12,424 nucleotides of DNA, taken from Micrococcales bacterium UBA7469. GTDB lineage: Bacteria > Actinomycetota > Actinomycetes > Actinomycetales > Microbacteriaceae. This document shows positions 6,721-12,424 of the stretch, piece by piece. The position numbers and the translations under genes were made by a program. Location: the NCBI GenBank assembly GCA_002479805.1, contig DLPB01000004.1:1-12424 (forward strand). The letters run 5' to 3'. Each line of letters opens with the position of its first letter. The stretch's first letter is position 1. The notes under the pieces are model-generated. The model saw only the letters and a list, made by a program, of their open reading frames with translations. It was not told the origin of the DNA and made no database searches.

Positions 6721-6729
6721 TGAGGACGC

Positions 6730-9700
6730 TTGTATCTAAAGAGCATCACCCTTAAGGGCTTTAAGTCTTTCGCTCAGCCAACCACGCTAAATCTTGAACC
6801 TGGTATCACCTGTGTGGTGGGGCCAAATGGTTCTGGCAAGTCCAATGTGGTTGACGCCCTGGCCTGGGTGATGGGTGAGCAGGGTGCGAAAACTCTTCGC
6901 GGCGGAAAGATGGAAGATGTCATCTTTGCCGGTACCGAAACCAAAGGTCCGCTTGGTCGTGCCGAAGTCCAGCTCACCATCGACAACACCGATGGCGCAC
7001 TCCCAATTGAGTATTCCGAAGTAACCATTTCGCGCGTTTTGTTCAGAAATGGCGCCAGCGAATACGCCATCAATGGCGAAACTTGCCGCCTACTAGATGT
7101 TCAAGAACTACTGAGCGACTCAGGTTTGGGTCGCGAAATGCACGTTATTGTCGGCCAGGGACAGCTCGACACAGTGCTGCGAGCCACACCGATAGAGCGC
7201 CGGGCATTTATCGAAGAGGCCGCCGGTATTTTGAAATACCGCAGACGTAAAGAGAAGACCGAGCGCAAGCTCGAGGCCATGCAGGCTAACCTCACCAGAC
7301 TCTCCGACCTAACCGCAGAACTTCGTAGAAACCTAAAGCCACTTGGTCGCCAGGCCGAGGTTGCCAGAGCAGCCAAGGAGATTGGTGCGATTGCAAGAGC
7401 CGCTAAGGCCAAACTCCTAGCGTTCCAGATCACAGCGCTCAAGAATCAGCTCGAGAGTGCCTCAAAGTCCGAGAGCGAACGTCGCGCCGAATCGTCTTAT
7501 GCCCAGTCGCAGCTATCTGCCACTCGCTCAGGTATCCAGGAGCTTGAAACTCAGTTGGTCTCTGGTGAACTCGATGCCTTGCGGCAGCAGCTATTTGGTT
7601 TTGAGTCGCAAGAAACCAAACTTCGAAACCTGCAAAACCTAGCTCAGCAGCGCATTGCACTGATCGGTCGCCAGGAGTTTTCAAATCGTGAGATCGAGGT
7701 TGCCGATCTGGCCAGCCAGCTCAAGCAGGCCGAGGTTGATCTTGAGGCGCTGGAGACCGAAATCACCAATACCGCAGAGGTCTTGGCTGAAAGAGAAGCA
7801 GAGCGACTAAAGGCGGCAGCGGCGCTCGCAGCTTTCGAGGCAGATGTGTTGCGTCAGCGATCTGCGGTTGAAGCTCAAGAACGTGAGCGCTCTGTGCTTG
7901 CCAGTCAGGTGTCGGTGCTCAACTCAAAGGCCGAGGGTTTCGCAGGACAGATCGAAAACCTCGATGAGTCACTTAAGGTTGCCATCGCGAGAATTGCACA
8001 GCTCTCGGCCGAGCAAGAAGAGATTCAGCCAACCGCAGCCTCTACCTCCGATGAAGAGCTCCGGATTGCCTATGAAAAGGCTCAGCTTGGCGAAAGCTCA
8101 CAACGCAGCAAGCTGGATGCAGCGAGAGATGCTCTGCACGTAGCAGAGCGCGAGCGCGACGCGGTAGCGGCTAAGCACGCCGCACTTGGCATGACGCTCG
8201 AGCAAAAGGATGGATCTTCCGAAGTTCGAAATGCGCAACTAGCCGGTATCAAGGGCCTACTTGCAGAGTCGGTAAGTATCGATGCGGGCTACGAGGTTGC
8301 GGTTGCGGTTGCGCTAGGGACCCTGGCTGATGCCATCGTTGCGTCTTCTCGTGAGCAGGCAATTGCCGCGCTCAGGTATCTAAAGTCTGAAGGCTTGGGC
8401 CGCGCGGAATTCTTGGTGGTTGAGGGCGCTGAGGTTTCTGCCAAGAAGCGCGAAGTTGCCGGTTTGGTAGCAGCCGATTCGGTCGTCACCGCGCCTCAGG
8501 CTGTGCTGGATGTTTTGCAGGGCTTCTATTTCGCGCAAGATCTTGAGCTAGCTGCCAAGGCACTTGATGCCAAGGAGTTGGCTGGTGCGAATGTCATCAC
8601 TCTCGATGGCGACTGGGTTTCTAAATCGCTGATTCGCGGTGGTGGTTCCAAGCAACCATCAAAGCTGGAACTTCGGGCTGAGCAGGATTCAGCAGCCAAG
8701 CGACTAAGTGAGCTGGCAGCAACCATTCAGAAGTTGACGCACGAACTTGAATATCAAAAGACAGCGCTTACAACTGCCGAGGCCAAGGTCCGCGATAGCC
8801 TAAGTGCGCTCCAGCAACACGATGCAGAGCTTGCCGCTAGGGCCGAGCGCGTTGGTCGCATCATCGCCCAGGTGGACAGCGCGAAGAACGAAAAGCTGCG
8901 AATCGAACGCGAAATTGCGACCCTGACCGAAGCTGCCCAAAAAGCTAAGCAGGAAACCTTGGACGCCCAAGCCAAGTTAGAGGCGATGCCAGAACCTGAG
9001 ACGGTTGAGGGAAACGAGTCCTTGCGTTCGGAGTTAGTGGCTGCTTTGGAAGCAACCCGACAGGCTGAGCTCGATGTTCGCATCAATGTCGGTACTTTCT
9101 CCGAGCGCAGGATCTCTGCCAGCAAGGCCGTTGCGGTATTGCGCGGAAGGTTATCTGAAGCAACCGCTGCCCAAGAACGTGAACGCAAGGCGACCGAGGA
9201 GAAGATCGCCCAACTTGCCAAGGCCGAGCAAGCTTTGGCCGTTATTCCTGCAGCGCTGGACGCTGCAACCAGACTTGCTAACCAGGTTAGATCTCAAGTC
9301 AGAGAACTAGAAGCCCAGCGCATTCAACGCACAGAGCGCTTGACTCAGCTTCGTGCCCAGGCGGCAACCCTGGAGGCTCGCTACAACGAACTAAATCAGG
9401 GCGTACACGAGGTTGAGATGCAGAACCACGAACTGCGACTAAACCTTGCCAACCTCACCGAACGAGTTTCCACAGAACTTCACATCGATGTCGAGACTTT
9501 GATCTCAGAGACCGAGTTAGCAGATGAGACTCGGGAAGATCTGGAAAAGGCAGTGCGTCAGGCCGAGCAGAAGCTTTCGCAACTCGGCGCCTTCAACCCG
9601 CTGGCGCTAGAAGAGTTTGCGGCCCTCGAAGAACGTCACAAATACATGTCCGAGCAACTGGAGGACCTAACCAAGGCTCGAGCAGATCTAATCGGCATCA

Positions 9701-10185
9701 TCAAAGATCTCGACCAAAAGATGCAAACCATCTTCGCAAGTGCCTTTGAGGACACCAGACGCGAATTTGAAAAGGTCTTCCCAATCCTGTTCCCAGGTGG
9801 AACAGGCTCTATTTCGCTAACTGAGCCAGATGACCTGCTTGCCACCGGCATTGAGGTCGCGGTTCGCCCGGTAGGTAAGCGTATCGAGCGAATGTCGCTG
9901 CTATCCGGCGGTGAAAGGTCCTTGGCCGCGGTTGCGCTACTAATTGCGATCTTCAAGGCTCGCCCAAGCCCCTTCTATGTGCTGGACGAAGTTGAGGCAG
10001 CGCTTGATGATGCGAACCTGGGTCGCTTGCTTGAGGTGATTGAATCGCTTCGCAAGTCTTCGCAGTTGATTATCGTCACCCACCAAAAGCGCACCATGGA
10101 GATCGCAGATGCCCTCTACGGTGTTTCGATGCGCCAGGACGGCATGAGTGCGGTTGTTGGGCAGAAGCTTGAGAAAGCCCGCTGA
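6730..10185 (+). CDS. smc: Chromosome segregation ATPase SMC
   Basis: SMC dimers with ScpA and ScpB organise and segregate the chromosome by ATP-driven loop extrusion. The 1151-residue protein has full family architecture. The N-terminal head carries Walker A GPNGSGKS (31-38) and the Q-loop region VGQGQLD (about 141-147). A long Ala/Glu/Gln-rich coiled coil runs to about residue 500, followed by the hinge (about 500-640, with GIKGLLAESVSIDAGYE and its GGG-rich end), then the returning coiled coil to about 985. The C-terminal head has the signature LLSGGERS (1057-1064) and Walker B FYVLDE (1082-1087), so both ATPase halves look intact. The start is TTG. Its stop TGA overlaps the ftsY ATG by one base (TGATG), implying coupled translation. 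scpA and scpB are not in the window. Confidence 0.97.
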   Translation: MYLKSITLKGFKSFAQPTTLNLEPGITCVVGPNGSGKSNVVDALAWVMGEQGAKTLRGGKMEDVIFAGTETKGPLGRAEVQLTIDNTDGALPIEYSEVTISRVLFRNGASEYAINGETCRLLDVQELLSDSGLGREMHVIVGQGQLDTVLRATPIERRAFIEEAAGILKYRRRKEKTERKLEAMQANLTRLSDLTAELRRNLKPLGRQAEVARAAKEIGAIARAAKAKLLAFQITALKNQLESASKSESERRAESSYAQSQLSATRSGIQELETQLVSGELDALRQQLFGFESQETKLRNLQNLAQQRIALIGRQEFSNREIEVADLASQLKQAEVDLEALETEITNTAEVLAEREAERLKAAAALAAFEADVLRQRSAVEAQERERSVLASQVSVLNSKAEGFAGQIENLDESLKVAIARIAQLSAEQEEIQPTAASTSDEELRIAYEKAQLGESSQRSKLDAARDALHVAERERDAVAAKHAALGMTLEQKDGSSEVRNAQLAGIKGLLAESVSIDAGYEVAVAVALGTLADAIVASSREQAIAALRYLKSEGLGRAEFLVVEGAEVSAKKREVAGLVAADSVVTAPQAVLDVLQGFYFAQDLELAAKALDAKELAGANVITLDGDWVSKSLIRGGGSKQPSKLELRAEQDSAAKRLSELAATIQKLTHELEYQKTALTTAEAKVRDSLSALQQHDAELAARAERVGRIIAQVDSAKNEKLRIEREIATLTEAAQKAKQETLDAQAKLEAMPEPETVEGNESLRSELVAALEATRQAELDVRINVGTFSERRISASKAVAVLRGRLSEATAAQERERKATEEKIAQLAKAEQALAVIPAALDAATRLANQVRSQVRELEAQRIQRTERLTQLRAQAATLEARYNELNQGVHEVEMQNHELRLNLANLTERVSTELHIDVETLISETELADETREDLEKAVRQAEQKLSQLGAFNPLALEEFAALEERHKYMSEQLEDLTKARADLIGIIKDLDQKMQTIFASAFEDTRREFEKVFPILFPGGTGSISLTEPDDLLATGIEVAVRPVGKRIERMSLLSGGERSLAAVALLIAIFKARPSPFYVLDEVEAALDDANLGRLLEVIESLRKSSQLIIVTHQKRTMEIADALYGVSMRQDGMSAVVGQKLEKAR

Positions 10186-11270
10186 TGTTTAAGTTTCTAA
10201 AGCGACTTCGTGGCGATAAGCCAATCGATACCCCTGAGCTTATTGAAGAGTCGGCTATTGCTGAGCCAGAAGCTGAAGCAGCTGTCGAGGTTATCTCCGA
10301 ACCAGAGGTAACCGAGGTAAAGGTTCAAGAACCAAAGCCGGTAAAGGTTGAAAAGCCAAAAGCAGTAGCTAAGTCGGCTGTTCAAGAGGTCGAGCTGCCA
10401 AAGCGCACCCTCGGCGATGGTGTTCGTTCATTGTTTTCTTCCGCGGTTGAGCTGGACGACCTCGAAGACATTTTGATCCGGGCAGATTTTGGTGTTGATG
10501 CCGCGCTAGAGATTTCTGAGGAGCTCAAGCGCGAGGCAAATCGGGCCGGGGCATCCTCCGATGCCGAGCTTCGGCTTTTGCTCAAAGATCTATTGACCAA
10601 GAAATTAACCCGCTCCGATGCCGCCTTGAATCTCTCAGACGGCAAATTGCCGTATGTGATCTTGGTGGTTGGCGTGAATGGAGCCGGCAAGACCACAACC
10701 ATCGGAAAGCTTGCACGCTGGCTCAAAGACGGCGATTGGAATGTTGTTCTGGGAGCAGCCGATACCTTTAGGGCAGCTGCAGTAGAGCAACTTGGCACCT
10801 GGGCTAAACGAGCCGACGCCAAGTTGGTTGGACCAGAAAAAGAAGGTCAGGACCCAGCTTCGGTTTCCTACCAAACCGTAGAACTTGCCCTCGCTACCGA
10901 TGCGGATATCGCGATCATCGACACCGCAGGCAGATTGCAGAACAAAAAAGACCTAATGGATGAACTTGGCAAGATTCGCCGGGCTGTTGAGAAGCAGGCC
11001 AGTATCGCTGAGGTGCTGTTGGTGATTGATTCCACCATGGGTCAAAACGCCATGGCTCAGGCTAAGGCCTTTGCTGAGGTGGCGAATGTAACCGGCATCG
11101 TTATGACCAAGCTTGATGGCACCGCTAAGGGTGGAATTCTTTACTCACTTCAGGAGCAGCTGGATCTGCCAGTTAAGCTCGTTGGTGTTGGTGAGGGTAT
11201 AAATGACTTTGCATTTTTCTCGCCAGAAGAATTCGCTAAAGGTTTAGTCGCCTACAAACAGGAGCGCTAA
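10185..11270 (+). CDS. ftsY: Signal recognition particle receptor FtsY
   Basis: FtsY is the membrane-bound SRP receptor GTPase that docks Ffh-ribosome complexes at the SecYEG translocon. The 361-residue protein begins with a short basic segment, MFKFLKRLRG, suited to lipid binding. An acidic, Glu/Pro/Val-rich linker (about 15-70) follows in place of the long A domain of E. coli. The N domain (about 75-150) precedes the G domain, with Walker A GVNGAGKT (163-170), DTFRAAAVEQL, DTAGR (246-250), TKLD (308-311) and the closing GVGEGINDF. The gene starts on the base where smc ends and is followed with no gap by ffh, so receptor and partner are probably made from one transcript. Downstream AGGAG in its 3' end serves ffh. 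Confidence 0.97.
   Translation: MFKFLKRLRGDKPIDTPELIEESAIAEPEAEAAVEVISEPEVTEVKVQEPKPVKVEKPKAVAKSAVQEVELPKRTLGDGVRSLFSSAVELDDLEDILIRADFGVDAALEISEELKREANRAGASSDAELRLLLKDLLTKKLTRSDAALNLSDGKLPYVILVVGVNGAGKTTTIGKLARWLKDGDWNVVLGAADTFRAAAVEQLGTWAKRADAKLVGPEKEGQDPASVSYQTVELALATDADIAIIDTAGRLQNKKDLMDELGKIRRAVEKQASIAEVLLVIDSTMGQNAMAQAKAFAEVANVTGIVMTKLDGTAKGGILYSLQEQLDLPVKLVGVGEGINDFAFFSPEEFAKGLVAYKQER
11260..11264 (+). promoter_or_regulatory. ffh: Ribosome binding site for ffh
   Basis: AGGAG lies inside the last codons of ftsY, 6 bases before the TTG at 11271. It supports that start, which directly follows the ftsY TAA. Confidence 0.7.
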
Positions 11271-12424
11271 TTGTTCGGAAATCTCTCTGACAGACTCTCA
11301 GATACCTTCAAAAACCTGCGCGGCAAGGGTCGACTTTCGGCTGCCGATATCGATGGCACGCTAAGAGATATCCGCCGAGCACTGCTTGAGGCCGATGTAT
11401 CGCTTGAGGTGGTGAAAGACTTCACCGGCAAGATTCGCGAGCGTGCGCTGGGTGATGAGGTTTCCAAGGCACTAAACCCTGCCCAGCAGGTGGTGCAGAT
11501 CGTCAATGACGAGCTAAAGGCAATCCTGGGTGGCGAAGCAAGAAAGCTATCCTTTGCCAAGAACCCACCAACCGTCATCATGCTTGCAGGTTTACAGGGT
11601 TCTGGTAAGACCACCTTGGCTGGAAAGCTCGCAAAGTGGCTCAAGGAGCAAAACCACACTCCTTTGTTGGTGGCAGCTGACCTGCAGCGCCCAAATGCGG
11701 TCACCCAGCTTCAGGTGCTGGGGGAGAAAGTTGGAGTTCCGGTCTTTGCCCCTGAGGCAGGTAATGGAGTTGGTAACCCGGTAAAGGTTTCCAAAGACGC
11801 CATTGCTCACGCCAAGAAGTCACAGTTTTCAGTGGTAATCGTTGACACCGCTGGTCGCCTTGGTGTTGACGAAGAGATGATGCAGCAGGCCAGAGACATC
11901 CGCGATGCGGTTGAGCCTGATGAGGTGCTATTCGTAGTCGACTCAATGCTCGGTCAAGATGCCGTCAATGTTGCCAAGGCCTTCCATGAGGGCGTTGGAG
12001 TATCCGGTGTCGTACTCACCAAGCTAGATGGTGATTCCCGCGGTGGTGCGGCGTTGTCGGTTGCAACCATTACCGGTGCACCGATTCTCTTCAGCTCAAC
12101 CGGTGAGGGGCTAGATGCCTTTGAGCCGTTCTACCCAGATCGCATGGCGAGCCGCATTCTGGATATGGGAGACATTGTCAGCCTTATCGAGCAAGCCCAG
12201 AAGACCTTCGATGAGGAAGAGTCCAAGCGTCTTGCCGAGAAGATGGCGAAGGATGAGTTCACCCTTCAAGACTTCCTAGAGCAGATGCAGCAGATCAAGA
12301 AGATGGGCAACATGAAGAGCCTGTTGGGCATGCTTCCAGGTGTTGGTCAGATGAAGAAGCAGCTCGAAGAGTTTGACGAGAAAGAGATCACCCGCACCGA
12401 GGCGATCATCTACTCGATGACGCC
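11271..12424 (+). CDS. ffh: Signal recognition particle protein Ffh (3' end outside window)
   Basis: Ffh is the SRP54-type GTPase that, with 4.5S RNA, binds signal sequences on ribosomes and delivers them to FtsY. The frame is open from the TTG at 11271 to the window edge, about 384 residues. The N domain starts MFGNLSDRLSDTFKNLRGKG. The G domain has GLQGSGKT (107-114), DLQRPNAVTQL, DTAGR (192-196) and TKLDGDSRGG (from 250). The methionine-rich M domain begins at about residue 295; DFLEQMQQIKKMGNMKSLLGMLPG is present, split here only by the window end. The signal-sequence groove and RNA-binding helices are mostly beyond the edge. It directly abuts ftsY. A TTG start with a good AGGAG suggests moderate expression. 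Confidence 0.96.
   Translation, partial: MFGNLSDRLSDTFKNLRGKGRLSAADIDGTLRDIRRALLEADVSLEVVKDFTGKIRERALGDEVSKALNPAQQVVQIVNDELKAILGGEARKLSFAKNPPTVIMLAGLQGSGKTTLAGKLAKWLKEQNHTPLLVAADLQRPNAVTQLQVLGEKVGVPVFAPEAGNGVGNPVKVSKDAIAHAKKSQFSVVIVDTAGRLGVDEEMMQQARDIRDAVEPDEVLFVVDSMLGQDAVNVAKAFHEGVGVSGVVLTKLDGDSRGGAALSVATITGAPILFSSTGEGLDAFEPFYPDRMASRILDMGDIVSLIEQAQKTFDEEESKRLAEKMAKDEFTLQDFLEQMQQIKKMGNMKSLLGMLPGVGQMKKQLEEFDEKEITRTEAIIYSMT

Noticed and set aside
8296..8313. Three perfect tandem GTTGCG hexamers
   Set aside because: They encode VAVAVA in the SMC hinge and are explained by protein sequence and codon preference; too short to call a repeat element.
8754..9221. 155-codon open frame on the minus strand inside smc
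   Set aside because: It is antisense to the well-supported SMC coiled-coil coding sequence, has a repetitive Ser/Ala/Arg composition typical of shadow frames and shows no recognisable motif.
1..12424. Search for CRISPR arrays, tRNA or rRNA genes, insertion sequences, integrases and attachment sites
   Set aside because: No repeated spacer-like units, transposase or integrase frames, cloverleaf-like stretches or flanking direct repeats were noticed by eye. Short or degenerate sites could be missed without computation.

Overview
The window looks like chromosomal DNA of a moderate-GC actinobacterium. A small-genome Microbacteriaceae member, such as the freshwater Rhodoluna/Aquiluna type, is my best guess. 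This is inferred from the gene order (rnc-mutM ... smc-ftsY-ffh), the frequent GTG and TTG starts, and the Ala/Glu-rich style of the SMC and FtsY proteins. The species cannot be named from the sequence alone.

Layout. On the plus strand at the left edge, the 3' part of rnc (RNase III) overlaps by one base with mutM (Fpg DNA glycosylase). After a 40-base gap comes a GT4-type glycosyltransferase (1455-2582). It converges, with only 9 bases between stop codons, on a leftward block: typA (6610-4706), a four-helix membrane protein (4722-4351), a 410-residue protein of unknown function that may have a GT-A-like fold (4317-3085), and a TagD-like cytidylyltransferase (3020-2592). From 6730 to the right edge the plus strand resumes with smc, ftsY and ffh. 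These are tightly packed (one-base overlap, then zero gap), and ffh runs off the window.

How the genes relate. rnc, mutM, smc, ftsY and ffh are housekeeping genes for RNA processing, oxidised-base repair, chromosome organisation and co-translational membrane targeting. In many actinobacteria mutM lies close upstream of smc. Here about 5.3 kb, mostly on the other strand, sits between them. Part of that insert (about 1455-4317) reads as a small cell-surface glycopolymer module: a glycosyltransferase, a CDP-activating enzyme and an unknown protein. It is visibly lower in GC and uses more ATA isoleucine codons than its neighbours, which suggests horizontal acquisition. typA and the membrane protein look native.

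Regulation. The only substantial non-coding stretch is the divergent typA-smc region (6611-6729). It holds three short perfect or near-perfect inverted repeats and a candidate -10 box for typA. No tRNA, rRNA, CRISPR array, insertion sequence or integrase was seen. I found no clear new system. The most unusual content is the surface-polymer module and its unrecognised 410-residue protein.
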